NCBI GenBank assembly: GCA_963843085.1
Contig: CAWJJG010000001.1
Span: forward strand, 1-64,000
Length of the DNA stretch: 64,000 nucleotides
From: DASUPK01 sp963843085
GTDB lineage: Bacteria; Actinomycetota; Thermoleophilia; Solirubrobacterales; 70-9
Reading direction: 5' to 3'
The notes beneath the pieces were generated by a model. That model saw nothing but the letters and a program-made list of their open reading frames with translations. It had not been told where the DNA came from and did no database searches. This document shows positions 47,523 through 56,523 of the stretch, piece by piece. Made by a program: the position numbers and the translations under genes. Position 1 is the first letter of the stretch; every line of letters begins with the position of its first letter.

Positions 47523-48326
47523 ATGACCCAAGGGGAGCCGATCCCCGCTCGGGGGCTGCTGGTCGACAAGCCGGCCGGCGTCACCTCCCACGACGTGGTG
47601 GCGCGGGTCCGTCGCGAGCGGGACGGGAAGGTCGGACACGCCGGGACGCTCGATCCGTTCGCGACGGGCCTGCTGCTCGTGCTCCTCGGCCGCGCCACCA
47701 GGCTGCAGCGCTTCCTGCTCGAACTGCCCAAGACCTACGTCGCAACCGCGCGGCTCGGCTGGCGCTCCTCGACCGGGGATCCGGACGGCGAGCTCACCGA
47801 GACGGGCCGGATTCCGGACAGGCTCGAGCTGCCCACTGGGGAGATCGAGCAGCGGGTGCCCATGACGTCCGCGATCAAGGTCGACGGGGAGAGGCTCTAC
47901 CGGAAGGCCCACCGGGGCGAGACGGTGGAGACGCCCAGCCGTCGGGTCTTGGTGCATCGAGCCGAGCTCGCAGAGAGCGACGCCGAGCGCGCCACCTTCG
48001 AGATCGAATGCTCCTCGGGCACGTACATCCGCACGCTCGTCGAGACGCTCGAGGACGCCTACTGCGAGTCGCTTCGCCGGACCGCCATCGGCGGCCTGGT
48101 CGTTCCCGCCGGGGAGCCCATGGAGGTCTCGGTCGAGGAGCTGATGTCATTCCTCCCGGAGCGCCTGCTCGATGAGCGGGAGGCGGCCGCGGTGGGCCAC
48201 GGGAGGCCCGTGATCGAGCCGTTCGACGTGCCGCCCAAGCACGTCCGCCTCACCCACGACGGCCGCCTGATCGCAGTCGCACGCCCCGATGGAGAGAATC
48301 TACGACCCGAGGTCGTTCTCGTATGA
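47523..48326 (+). CDS. truB: tRNA pseudouridine-55 synthase
   Basis: Makes pseudouridine 55 in the T-loop of tRNA. Catalytic Asp in GHAGTLDPFATGLL. LLVDKPAGVTSHDVV is at the N-terminus, and SSGTYIRTLVETLE near residue 165 completes the active site. A PUA-like C-terminal part follows. 267 residues, somewhat short. The stop overlaps the ribF ATG. Confidence 0.95.
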   Translation: MTQGEPIPARGLLVDKPAGVTSHDVVARVRRERDGKVGHAGTLDPFATGLLLVLLGRATRLQRFLLELPKTYVATARLGWRSSTGDPDGELTETGRIPDRLELPTGEIEQRVPMTSAIKVDGERLYRKAHRGETVETPSRRVLVHRAELAESDAERATFEIECSSGTYIRTLVETLEDAYCESLRRTAIGGLVVPAGEPMEVSVEELMSFLPERLLDEREAAAVGHGRPVIEPFDVPPKHVRLTHDGRLIAVARPDGENLRPEVVLV

Positions 48327-49216
48327 GCATCCAGGTCACCAGACTCCCCGACGCGAAGCCGCGCGAGCGCCATGTGGCGATCGGCGTGTTCGACGGCGTG
48401 CACAGGGGCCATCAGGCCGTCATCGACGAGGCCGACACCGTCCTCACCTTCGATCCCCATCCGCTCAGTGTCATCAACCCGGATGCGGCGCCGAAGCTGA
48501 TCATGCCCTTCGACGTGAAGCGGGACGTGATCGACGGGCTCGGCGTCGAGGAGCTCGTCGTCATCCCGTTCGACAAGGAGTTCATGAAGATCCCGGCCGA
48601 GGACTTCATCTCGAAGATCCTGGTCGAGCAGCTGGGCGCGAAGAAGGTGTCTGTCGGCGAGAACTTTCGCTTCGGGGCCAAGGCCAAGGGAACGCCCGAG
48701 ATGCTGGCCGGCCGCGATGAGTTCGAGACCCGGATCGTGCCGCTGGTCGAGGTCGATGGCGAGACCGTGTCATCCACCCGGGTCCGCGCGCTGGTCGCCG
48801 CCGGCGAGGTGGGCGCCGCGATGCGCTGCCTCGGCGCCCCCTTCATGGTCGAGGGCAGGGTGGTGGAGGGCGATCAACGTGGGCGCGAGCTGGGGTTCCC
48901 GACCGCGAACCTGGTTCCCGACGATCGCCTGGTCGTCCCCGGCCACGGCGTCTTCGCCGCCTTCGCGAATGGCCACCCGGCGGCGGTGAACGTCGGCATC
49001 CGGCCGACCTTCGAGACGGGCCGCGGCCTTCTCATCGAGTCGTACCTGATCGACTTCGATGGAGATCTCTACGGCCAGAACCTGCGGGTCGCCTTCGTCA
49101 GCCGGTTGCGCGGCGAGAAGCGATTCCCGAGCGTCGAGGAGCTGGTCGCACAGATGCACAAGGACGTCGCCGAGGCTCGGGAGATCTCCGCCAAGTACGA
49201 GGGCCGCGGCGCCTGA
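48323..49216 (+). CDS. ribF: Bifunctional riboflavin kinase / FAD synthetase
   Basis: Converts riboflavin to FMN and FAD. The N-terminal nucleotidyltransferase has IGVFDGVHRGHQAVI and SSTRVRALVAAGEV. The C-terminal kinase has VVEGDQRGRELGFPTANLVP. 297 residues. Truncated relative to many homologues between these halves but with all motifs present. No FMN riboswitch lies upstream; it is coupled to truB by a 4-base overlap. Confidence 0.95.
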   Translation: MSIQVTRLPDAKPRERHVAIGVFDGVHRGHQAVIDEADTVLTFDPHPLSVINPDAAPKLIMPFDVKRDVIDGLGVEELVVIPFDKEFMKIPAEDFISKILVEQLGAKKVSVGENFRFGAKAKGTPEMLAGRDEFETRIVPLVEVDGETVSSTRVRALVAAGEVGAAMRCLGAPFMVEGRVVEGDQRGRELGFPTANLVPDDRLVVPGHGVFAAFANGHPAAVNVGIRPTFETGRGLLIESYLIDFDGDLYGQNLRVAFVSRLRGEKRFPSVEELVAQMHKDVAEAREISAKYEGRGA

Positions 49217-49221
49217 ATCGC

Positions 49222-49227
49222 TACCCT
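49222..49227 (+). promoter_or_regulatory. Putative -10 box, leaderless rpsO
   Basis: TACCCT, 9 bases before the ATG at 49237. Confidence 0.4.
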
Positions 49228-49236
49228 GTCGCGTCG

Positions 49237-49506
49237 ATGCCGCTGACGAAGGACCAAAAACAGGAGCTGATCGGCAAGTACGGCCGGTCCGGCGAGGACA
49301 CCGGATCCGCTGAGGTCCAGGTCGCGCTGCTCACCCAGCGCATCAACGAGCTCACCGAGCACCTGCGCACCCACAGCAAGGACCATCACTCCCGCCGCGG
49401 CCTCCTGAAGATGGTCGGCAAGCGCCGCCGCATCCTTCGGTATCTCGAGAGCAACGACCTCGAGCGCTACCGTGCCCTGGTCGCGGATCTCGGTCTGCGC
49501 CGCTAA
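49237..49506 (+). CDS. rpsO: 30S ribosomal protein S15
   Basis: Binds 16S rRNA and organises the platform. The four-helix protein is obvious: GRSGEDTGSAEVQVALLTQR, then HSKDHHSRRGLLKMVGKRR and YRALVADLGLRR. 89 residues. pnp often follows rpsO directly, but here three genes of unrelated type separate them. Confidence 0.97.
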   Translation: MPLTKDQKQELIGKYGRSGEDTGSAEVQVALLTQRINELTEHLRTHSKDHHSRRGLLKMVGKRRRILRYLESNDLERYRALVADLGLRR

Positions 49507-49521
49507 GGCCGCCCACACAGA

Positions 49522-49971
49522 GTGATCGAAGCCGGCACGAAAGCACCGGACTTCTCGCTGCCGGACCAGGACGGGAATCGGGTCTCGCTCTCGGACTTCA
49601 CCGGCCGCAAGCTGGTGCTCGTCTTCTATCCCGGGGACTTCAGCTCGGTGTGCTCCGATCAGATGAGCCTCTACCAGGAGGTGCTCGACCAGATCGAGGC
49701 AATGGGCGGGTCGCTCGTGGGGATCAGCGTCGATTCGACCGATAGCCATCGGGCATTTCGTGAGCGGCTCAACCTGACGATGCCGCTGCTCTCGGACTTC
49801 CACCCGAAGGGCGAGGTCGCCAGGGCCTATGGGGTCTACAGCGAGGAATACGGAAAGAGCGGGCGCGCCCTGGTCCTGGTCGACGAGGCCGGAAGGGTCC
49901 GGTGGGCGTATGAATCGCCGCCGCTGGAGGTCCCCGGCGCCAACCTGATCTTCGACGCGCTCGAGGCGTAG
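49522..49971 (+). CDS. Peroxiredoxin (AhpE/Bcp-like)
   Basis: Thiol peroxidase reducing hydroperoxides. Peroxidatic Cys in YPGDFSSVCSDQM (P-x3-S-x2-C), about residue 45. DFSLPDQDGNRVSLSDFTG is at the start. No second conserved Cys in the usual resolving position, so one-Cys (AhpE-type) chemistry is likely. 149 residues. GTG start at 49522. Confidence 0.9.
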   Translation: MIEAGTKAPDFSLPDQDGNRVSLSDFTGRKLVLVFYPGDFSSVCSDQMSLYQEVLDQIEAMGGSLVGISVDSTDSHRAFRERLNLTMPLLSDFHPKGEVARAYGVYSEEYGKSGRALVLVDEAGRVRWAYESPPLEVPGANLIFDALEA

Positions 49972-49994
49972 GAGCGCTCCCGGGAGGTCGCTCC
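49971..49994 (+). terminator. Possible hairpin between convergent genes
   Basis: GGAGCG (49971-49976) pairs with CGCTCC (49989-49994) around CTCCCGGGAG. No T-run. The rest of 49995-50088 shows nothing I can support. Confidence 0.3.
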
Positions 49995-50088
49995 ATCGGC
50001 CGTGGCGAGGCGCCAGGCGGTGATCCGATCGCTATGGAAAGAAGGGGCGAAACCAGCGTTTCTTGTCTCTATGAAGAAGGACCGTCTG

Positions 50089-51012
50089 TCAAGGGCGAAG
50101 CACGACAGCTCCGCTGGCGCCCCCGGTTGCTAGCGCCAAGGCCGCGACGGCATCCTCGAGCGGAAACGTCGCCGCGACCGAAACCTCGAGCTTCCCCGCC
50201 GCGAGCAGCTCGGCGAGCTCGCCGAGCGCGGGTCCGTCGGGCTGCACGATCACCGATGAGATCCCGATGTCCCGCTGTTCGTCCGGAGGGTCCTGGGTGA
50301 TCGTCGCAAGGCGACCGCTGTCGCGCACGCTGCTGATCGCGTCGGCCGAGCCGTTAGGCGCCGCGTTCGCCACCGCGGTCACGCCCAGGCCGCCGCCAAT
50401 GGCGCGCGCCTGCTCCGGCCATTCAGGGTCGTGGTAATCAAGTACGTGGGCGGCTCCCAGTCGCAGCAGGCGCTTATGGCTGGCCGGTCCTGCGGTCGCG
50501 ATCACCTCGGCGCCACGCGCCGCTGCCAGGCCGACGAGCACCGTGCCGGTCACCCCGCTCCCACCATTGACGAGGACCAGGTCGTCAGGTTGCACCGCCA
50601 GAGCTCCGTCGATCACCTGCGTGGCAGTCAGGGCCGGAACGGGGAATGCTGCAGCGGCCTCCCACGAGAGGGCTCCAGGCTTTCGCGCGAGCACCGTCAT
50701 CGAGGCGATCTGCAAAGGGGCCCAGCTTCCCTGGTCCCGCAGGGGGAGGGGATGGGTAAGCACCTCATCGCCCGACTTCCAGTCCTCGACGGAATCTCCG
50801 ATCGCCGTGATGATCCCGGCGGTCTCGACACCGAGCGCCATCGGAGGGGCGCGGCCGACGTCCCACTGACCCGTCCGAACGTACTCCTCCCAGTTGCCGA
50901 CGCCTGCGGCCCGGATCTCGATCAGGACCTCGTCGTCCGCGAGGGGGCGCGGATCTGGGAGGTCGATCCGCCCGGCAGCATCGCCGAACTCTCTGATGCC
51001 GACGGCCCGCAT
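50089..51012 (-). CDS. NADP-dependent quinone oxidoreductase-like enzyme (MDR superfamily)
   Basis: A zinc-free medium-chain reductase: N-terminal GroES-like region (DDEVLIEIRAAGVGNWEEYV), then a Rossmann fold with LVNGGSGVTGTVLVGLAAAR. It ends with the family motif SGAVVLRP. 307 residues. Zinc-ligand cysteines are missing, which fits the quinone oxidoreductase branch. It lies alone, convergent to the peroxiredoxin and divergent from the DsbA-like gene. Substrate unknown. Confidence 0.85.
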   Translation of the reverse strand: MRAVGIREFGDAAGRIDLPDPRPLADDEVLIEIRAAGVGNWEEYVRTGQWDVGRAPPMALGVETAGIITAIGDSVEDWKSGDEVLTHPLPLRDQGSWAPLQIASMTVLARKPGALSWEAAAAFPVPALTATQVIDGALAVQPDDLVLVNGGSGVTGTVLVGLAAARGAEVIATAGPASHKRLLRLGAAHVLDYHDPEWPEQARAIGGGLGVTAVANAAPNGSADAISSVRDSGRLATITQDPPDEQRDIGISSVIVQPDGPALGELAELLAAGKLEVSVAATFPLEDAVAALALATGGASGAVVLRP

Positions 51013-51156
51013 CAGAGAGGCGCCGTTTGAGCGTGGGCGGGCTCGACGATCGAGGGCCAGCAGATGAAATCTTCAGGCCTTTCCTGCGGCATCGCCCGCA
51101 GTATTTCGAAATGGAGTACTGCTTCCATGCAAAGCGGTGGTTTTCCCGCCTGGCGG

Positions 51157-51162
51157 TAACGT
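51157..51162 (+). promoter_or_regulatory. Putative -10 box, leaderless DsbA-like gene
   Basis: TAACGT, 7 bases before the GTG at 51170. It supports that start over the longer frame from 51137. Confidence 0.45.
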
Positions 51163-51169
51163 CGCCCGA

Positions 51170-51667
51170 GTGAGCGAGCTTACCAGCGCCGCGGTGCCCC
51201 CGATCGGCGACGAGGACCATGTCACCGGCGACGGTATGGAGGCGATCATCTACGCCGACTTCGGCTGCGCCTACTGCGCCGCCGGGTGGGCGCGGATCCG
51301 CGAGCTGGGCCTGCTCCTCTGCTTCCGGCACTTCCCGATGGCCTCCAAGCACCCGAGGGCGCCCGCGCTGCACGCGGCCGCCGAGGCGGCCGGCGCCCAG
51401 GAAGCCTTCTGGGAGATGTGCGACTCGCTCTATGCCGACCGCGGGCGGGTGGACGATCCGCATCTCTGGGAGCGGGCGGAGCGGTTCGGCCTCGATCTTG
51501 AGCGCTTCCGCGCCGACAGCCGCTCGGACGCGGTCCGCGAGCGCATCGAGCGCGATTTCGTCAGCGGAATACGGGCGGGCGTCGGCGGAACACCTGCAGC
51601 TTTCGTCGAGGGCCGGCGCCTGACGGGCGATGTGGTAGAGGCCCTGCGCGAAGTCAGCGACCGCTAA
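51170..51667 (+). CDS. DsbA/thioredoxin-fold protein (NhaA-C-like)
   Basis: 165 residues with a CxxC active site in YADFGCAYCAAGWARI near residue 30 and the cis-Pro loop VGGTPAAFVEGRRLTGDV near the end, the layout of DsbA-family thiol oxidoreductases. FRHFPMASKHPRAPALHAAA is typical of the DSBA/2-hydroxychromene-like group. No signal peptide, so it is cytoplasmic. Role unknown; perhaps redox repair. Confidence 0.85.
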   Translation: MSELTSAAVPPIGDEDHVTGDGMEAIIYADFGCAYCAAGWARIRELGLLLCFRHFPMASKHPRAPALHAAAEAAGAQEAFWEMCDSLYADRGRVDDPHLWERAERFGLDLERFRADSRSDAVRERIERDFVSGIRAGVGGTPAAFVEGRRLTGDVVEALREVSDR

Positions 51668-51741
51668 CATCGCCCGCGACAGAGAACGAGAGTTCTTAAG
51701 CGAAAGGCCGTCAACCGGACGGCCGAAGGGATACAAGACAT

Positions 51742-54012
51742 ATGAGCATGTTCGACGTAAGCCGGGTCTCGGTGGAAGTAGGCGGCGAGGAGATTTCCTT
51801 CGAGACCGGAAAGCTCGCCCGTCAGGCGAGCGGCGCCGTCGTGGTTCGCTCCGGCGACACGATGGTTCTCTGCACCGCGACCGCGGGCAACGACCGCGAC
51901 GTGGACTTCCTGCCCCTCACCGTCGACGTTGAGGAAAAGCACTACGCCGCGGGCAAGATCCCGGGCTCCTTCTTCCGCCGCGAGGCACGGGCAGGCGAGA
52001 AGGCCACCCTGACCGCGCGGATGATCGATCGCCCGATTCGCCCGCTGTTCCCGAAGGGCTGGCACCGCGAGACCCAGCTGGTCTCCCAGCCCCTCTCGGT
52101 GGACCACGTCCACCCGTACGACATCCTGGCGATGAACGGCGCCTCAGCCGCGCTCGCCATCTCCGAGATCCCCGTCGCCAAGCACGTCGGCGCCGTCCGG
52201 ATCGGAAAGCTCGACGGCGACTTCGTCGTCAACCCGGAGGAGGAGAGGCTCGAGGAGCTCGACCTGGACCTGATCGTGTCGGGGACCGACGAGGCCATCC
52301 TGATGGTCGAGGCCGGCGCCGACGGCGTCACCGAGGCCGAGATCCTGGACGCGCTCGACATCGCGCACTCCGAGATCAAGAAGCTCGTGGCTTCGATGGA
52401 GGAGCTGCGCGAGAAGGCCGGCAAGGAGAAGCTCGAGATCGAGGCTCCGCAGGTCGACGAGGCCACCGTCGATTCGATCAAGAGCTCGCACGGCGCCAAG
52501 CTGGACGAGGCCACGCAGGTTCAGGCCAAGCTGGAGCGCCAGGACGCGATCGACGCCGTCGAGGAGGAGGTGCTCGAGCAGTACGCCCCTCCCACCGAGG
52601 ACGAGCAGCCCGATCGCGAGCGGCTCGCCGAGGTGAAGGCCGCCTTCGCGAAGCTCGAGAAGGACACCATCCGCAGGCGCATCGCCGTCGACAAGAAGCG
52701 GCCCGACGGCCGCGCCCAGGACGAGATTCGCCCGATCGAGACCGAGATCGACATCTCGCCGCGCTCACACGGCTCCGCCCTGTTCACGCGCGGTGAGACC
52801 CAGATCCTCTCGAACGTGGCGCTCGGCACCACCCGCATGGACATGAAGGTCGACAACCTGGGCCTCCAGGAGACCAAGACCTTCTGGCACCACTACAACT
52901 TCCCGCCGTTCTCGGTCGGGGAGGCGGGCTTCATGCGCGGCCCGAAGCGCCGCGACATCGGTCACGGCGCGCTCGCCGAGCGGGCGCTACAGGCCACGAT
53001 TCCCGATGGCGAGGAGTTCCCGTACGTGATTCGCGTCGTCTCCGACACCCTCGAGTCGAACGGTTCATCGTCGATGGGTTCGGTTTGCGCATCCTCGATG
53101 GCCCTGCAGGCCGCGGGCGTGCCGGTCACCGCACCGGTCGCCGGCGTCGCGATGGGGCTGATCAAGGAGGGTGACGACTACATCGTCCTCACCGACATCG
53201 CTGGCGTCGAGGACCACCTGGGCGACATGGACTTCAAGGTCGCCGGGACCGCTGAGGGCATCACCGCCCTGCAGATGGACATCAAGATCACCGGCGTCAC
53301 GATGGAGATCCTCAAGGACGCCCTGTCCCAGGCCAACGAGGGCCGCCAGTTCATCCTGGGGAAGATGGCCGAGGCGATCGACGCGCCGCGCGAGAACCTC
53401 TCGCAGTTCGCGCCGAAGATCACCTCGATCAAGATCGACCCGGAGAAGATCGGGGCCCTGATCGGCAAGGGCGGCGAGACGATCCGCGGCCTCTCCGAGG
53501 AGTTCGAGGCCGAGATCGACGTCGACGACGATGGCTCGGTGCGCCTCTACGCGCCCACCGGCGATCAGGTCGACGCGCTGGCCGAGCGGATCACGTCGAT
53601 GACCAAGGACGCCGAGATCGGCGACCGCTACTCCGCCGGGAAGGTGGTCAAGACCACCAACTTCGGCGCCTTCGTCGAGCTCACCAAGGGCACCGACGGC
53701 CTGCTTCACATCTCCAACGTGAAGCCGGGCGAGCGGGTCGGCACGGTCGAGGATGTCCTAAACCAGGGTGACGAGATCGATGTCACCGTCGTCGAAGTCG
53801 ACAAGGAGCGTGGGCGGATCGGCCTGCGGCTCACCCAAGACCCCGACGTCGAGGGCAAGTCGGCCGATGAGCTCGCCGGTGTCGGCACCGGCGACCCGGG
53901 CCCGCCCAGCCGTCGCCGTGAAGGTGGCGGTGGAGGCCGTGGTGGTCCCCGGCGCGATCGTGACGGCGGCGGTGGCCGCCGCCGGGAGCGCCAGGGCGGT
54001 CGGGACCGCTAG
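51742..54012 (+). CDS. pnp: Polyribonucleotide nucleotidyltransferase (PNPase)
   Basis: 3'-5' phosphorolytic RNase of the degradosome. Two RNase PH domains (first with GDTMVLCTATAGNDRDVDF, second with SGALFTRGETQ-like SALFTRGETQILSNVALG), an all-helical linker, KH (IGALIGKGGETIRGLSEEF) and S1 (FVELTKGTDGLLHISNV). 756 residues ending in a Gly/Arg tail. ATG 51742 has AAGGG upstream. The M16 peptidase gene follows by 10 bases, as in many bacteria. Confidence 0.96.
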   Translation: MSMFDVSRVSVEVGGEEISFETGKLARQASGAVVVRSGDTMVLCTATAGNDRDVDFLPLTVDVEEKHYAAGKIPGSFFRREARAGEKATLTARMIDRPIRPLFPKGWHRETQLVSQPLSVDHVHPYDILAMNGASAALAISEIPVAKHVGAVRIGKLDGDFVVNPEEERLEELDLDLIVSGTDEAILMVEAGADGVTEAEILDALDIAHSEIKKLVASMEELREKAGKEKLEIEAPQVDEATVDSIKSSHGAKLDEATQVQAKLERQDAIDAVEEEVLEQYAPPTEDEQPDRERLAEVKAAFAKLEKDTIRRRIAVDKKRPDGRAQDEIRPIETEIDISPRSHGSALFTRGETQILSNVALGTTRMDMKVDNLGLQETKTFWHHYNFPPFSVGEAGFMRGPKRRDIGHGALAERALQATIPDGEEFPYVIRVVSDTLESNGSSSMGSVCASSMALQAAGVPVTAPVAGVAMGLIKEGDDYIVLTDIAGVEDHLGDMDFKVAGTAEGITALQMDIKITGVTMEILKDALSQANEGRQFILGKMAEAIDAPRENLSQFAPKITSIKIDPEKIGALIGKGGETIRGLSEEFEAEIDVDDDGSVRLYAPTGDQVDALAERITSMTKDAEIGDRYSAGKVVKTTNFGAFVELTKGTDGLLHISNVKPGERVGTVEDVLNQGDEIDVTVVEVDKERGRIGLRLTQDPDVEGKSADELAGVGTGDPGPPSRRREGGGGGRGGPRRDRDGGGGRRRERQGGRDR

Positions 54013-54022
54013 TCCCATCCGC

Positions 54023-55303
54023 GTGGCGTCCGAAGCGCAGATAACCGAGCTCGACTCCGGGGTCCGGGTCGTCACCGAGGCGGTCCCCTCGGTGAGATCC
54101 GTCGCCCTGGGGCTCTGGGTTCGGACAGGCTCGAGGGACGAGACGCCGGCGCAGGCCGGCGTCTCGCATTTCCTCGAGCACCTGCTCTTCAAGGGCACGA
54201 AGCGCCACTCGGCGATCGAGATCGCGGAGATCTTCGACGGCCTCGGCGCTGCGATCAACGCGGCAACCGGCAAGGAGTCGACGAACCTCTACGCGCGCTT
54301 CCTCGACACCCACACCGACGAGGCGTTCGATCTCCTCTCCGAGATGCTGCTCGGCCCGACCTACCCGGAGATCGACTCCGAGCGCGAGGTCGTCCTCGAG
54401 GAGATCGCGATGTACGAGGACGAGCCGCAGGACAAGGTCCATGACGTGCTCGACCGCGCCGTCTTCGGAGGACACCCGCTCGGCAGACGCGTGCTCGGCG
54501 AGGCCGAGGTGATCAGCTCGATCCCGATCCCGGATATCGACGCCTATCACCGGTCGCACTACACGGGGGCGAACATCATCGTCGCGGCGGCGGGCAACGT
54601 CGAGCACGCGAAGATCGTCGAGCTCAGCAAGCGTCACGTGGAGCCGCCGGCGTCCGGCGGAAACGGAGCCGCGGTCGAGGCGCCGAAGGTGGACGGCGCG
54701 CAGGTGGCCTTCCAGCAGAAGGACACCGAGCAGTTCCACATCTGCTTCGGCGGCCCCGGCATCGACCGCGGCGACGATCGCCGCTATGCGCTCAGTATCC
54801 TCGACGCCGTCTTCGGCGGCTCGACCTCCTCACGGCTCTTCCGGGAGATCCGGGAGAAGAAGGGCCTGGCCTACTCGGTCGGCTCCTACACGCAGCAGTA
54901 CGTCGACAGCGGCATGGTCGGCCTCTACGTCGGCACGCGGGCCGACAACGTGCAGGAGGCCTGCGAGATCATCGGCCGGGAGCTCGGCTCGATCCACGCG
55001 GACGGGATCACCGACGATGAGCTCAACCGCGCCAAGGAGCACGTCAAGGGCCGTATGGTCCTCTCCTCGGAGTCGACCGCTGCCCGAATGGGCCGGATCG
55101 GCAAGTCGGTTCTCTTCGACATGCCCGTCCTCACCCTCGACGAGCTGCTCGAGCGCGTCGATGCCGTCACCTCGGAGGACGTCGCGGAGCTCGCCCGCGA
55201 GCTCTACGCGCCGGATGCGCTGTCGGCCGCCGCGATCGCGCCGGACGAGGACCGCTTCCGGGCCGCCCTGGCACCGGTGAGCGAAGCACTCGCCACTGCG
55301 TAG
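54023..55303 (+). CDS. M16-family zinc metalloprotease
   Basis: Pitrilysin/processing-peptidase-type protease, 426 residues. Inverted zinc motif HFLEHLLFKGT (HxxEH) near residue 50 and the distal Glu in EREVVLEEIAMYEDEP. The second, inactive half carries GSTSSRLFREIREKKGLAYS. GTG 54023 is chosen; the open frame extends back over pnp but only as shadow. Neighbour of pnp in many Gram-positive genomes. Substrate unknown. Confidence 0.9.
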   Translation: MASEAQITELDSGVRVVTEAVPSVRSVALGLWVRTGSRDETPAQAGVSHFLEHLLFKGTKRHSAIEIAEIFDGLGAAINAATGKESTNLYARFLDTHTDEAFDLLSEMLLGPTYPEIDSEREVVLEEIAMYEDEPQDKVHDVLDRAVFGGHPLGRRVLGEAEVISSIPIPDIDAYHRSHYTGANIIVAAAGNVEHAKIVELSKRHVEPPASGGNGAAVEAPKVDGAQVAFQQKDTEQFHICFGGPGIDRGDDRRYALSILDAVFGGSTSSRLFREIREKKGLAYSVGSYTQQYVDSGMVGLYVGTRADNVQEACEIIGRELGSIHADGITDDELNRAKEHVKGRMVLSSESTAARMGRIGKSVLFDMPVLTLDELLERVDAVTSEDVAELARELYAPDALSAAAIAPDEDRFRAALAPVSEALATA

Positions 55304-55305
55304 AC

Positions 55306-55740
55306 GTGGCCGACATCGACTCGAAATTCCGGGGGCAGCTCGAGGCACAGGCGGGAGAAGGCCTGCGCGGCCTCTGTGTCGCGTCTCAGCAGAAGGGCAT
55401 GTTCAGGGGCGGCGCCGTGGTGATCGGAGTGACGGATCACCGCCTCCTGATTCAGCCGCTGGATCGCCGCGGCAACCCCGACGGGTCGATCCAGTCGATC
55501 ACGCCCGAGCAGGTGGCCTCCGCAAAGGCGGGGCCCGCCGGTGGCGGGTGGTTGGAGGTTGATGCCGTCGTGCTCGATCACGCCGCGGTCAGGCTGCAGA
55601 TCCAGACCACCGACGGCGAGAAGCTCAAGCTGATGCTGATGCGCGGCGAGGGAAAGCTGCTCGGCAAGCTCGGCGGCGGTGAGGCCCAGCGCCAGGGCGT
55701 CCAGGCGCTCGGGGCCTGGTTTCAGGCGATCGACAAATAG
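55306..55740 (+). CDS. Small protein, possibly PH-like, unknown function
   Basis: 144 residues, GTG start at 55306, 2 bases after the M16 stop. Beta-rich first two thirds (GAVVIGVTDHRLLIQPLDRR, VRLQIQTTDGEKLKLMLM) followed by an amphipathic helix; this resembles YokE-type bacterial PH domains that report lipid or protein contact. I cannot assign a role. Probably in an operon with the peptidase and dapB. Confidence 0.65.
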   Translation: MADIDSKFRGQLEAQAGEGLRGLCVASQQKGMFRGGAVVIGVTDHRLLIQPLDRRGNPDGSIQSITPEQVASAKAGPAGGGWLEVDAVVLDHAAVRLQIQTTDGEKLKLMLMRGEGKLLGKLGGGEAQRQGVQALGAWFQAIDK

Positions 55741-55743
55741 GAT
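55738..55743 (+). promoter_or_regulatory. Putative -10 box, leaderless dapB
   Basis: TAGGAT, starting in the previous gene's stop codon, 6 bases before the ATG at 55750. Confidence 0.4.
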
Positions 55744-55749
55744 CGCGGC

Positions 55750-56430
55750 ATGGGAGATCCGATCAAGGTCGTCGTCTCCGGCGCAGCCGGTCGTATGGGG
55801 GAGACCACCTGCGGGGCGGTGGAGGCCGCCGAGGACATGGAGCTGGTCGGAAAAGCTGATCCGGCGCTCGACACGTCGGTCAACGACGTCCTCGAGGGGG
55901 CGGACGTGATGGTTGACTTCACGACCCCGGATGCGGCGCCGGCCAACGTCTTCGACGCGATCGAGGCGGGCGTGCACGCTGTCGTCGGCAGCACGGGCTT
56001 CGACCTCGAGGAGCTCGAGGCGCACGTGCACCGCGCGGACAGCACCGCCAACTGCTTCGTCGCTCCCAACTTCGCGATCGGCGCGGTCCTGATGATGGAG
56101 GCCTCGAAGCTGATCGCCCCGCACATGCCGGAGGCTGAGATCGTCGAGCTGCACGGCGAGCACAAGAAGGACGCGCCTTCCGGCACGGCCAAGCGCACGG
56201 CCGAGCTCATCCGCGAGGCGGGAGGGAACGTCCACGAGCCGATCCACTCGGTGCGGCTGCCCGGCCTCGTCGCGCATCAGGAGGTCACCTTCGGCGGCGA
56301 GGGGCAGACGCTCTCGATCCGCCACGACTCGATCGACCGCTCGAGCTTCATGCCGGGCGTCCTGCTGGCGATCCGCAAGGTGCCGGATCTGCCGGAGCGG
56401 TTCGTGATCGGGCTCGAGAGCCTGCTCTGA
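55750..56430 (+). CDS. dapB: 4-hydroxy-tetrahydrodipicolinate reductase
   Basis: Second step of the DAP/lysine pathway. NAD(P) fold VVVSGAAGRMGETTCGAVE, VDFTTPDAAPANV and the catalytic ELHGEHKKDAPSGTAKRTAE. 226 residues, slightly short but complete. It feeds lysine and the peptidoglycan cross-link. dapA lies after the amidase. Confidence 0.94.
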   Translation: MGDPIKVVVSGAAGRMGETTCGAVEAAEDMELVGKADPALDTSVNDVLEGADVMVDFTTPDAAPANVFDAIEAGVHAVVGSTGFDLEELEAHVHRADSTANCFVAPNFAIGAVLMMEASKLIAPHMPEAEIVELHGEHKKDAPSGTAKRTAELIREAGGNVHEPIHSVRLPGLVAHQEVTFGGEGQTLSIRHDSIDRSSFMPGVLLAIRKVPDLPERFVIGLESLL

Positions 56431-56509
56431 GCCGGCCCTTATACCGATCCGAGGGTCCCAAGTGCACGGTCGGGTGCGTGTCTCCGACGGCCCCTTGATG
56501 CTCATCCCG

Positions 56510-56515
56510 TAGGGT
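56510..56515 (+). promoter_or_regulatory. Putative -10 box, leaderless amidase gene
   Basis: TAGGGT, 8 bases before the GTG at 56524. Confidence 0.4.
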
Positions 56516-56523
56516 GCTTGGGA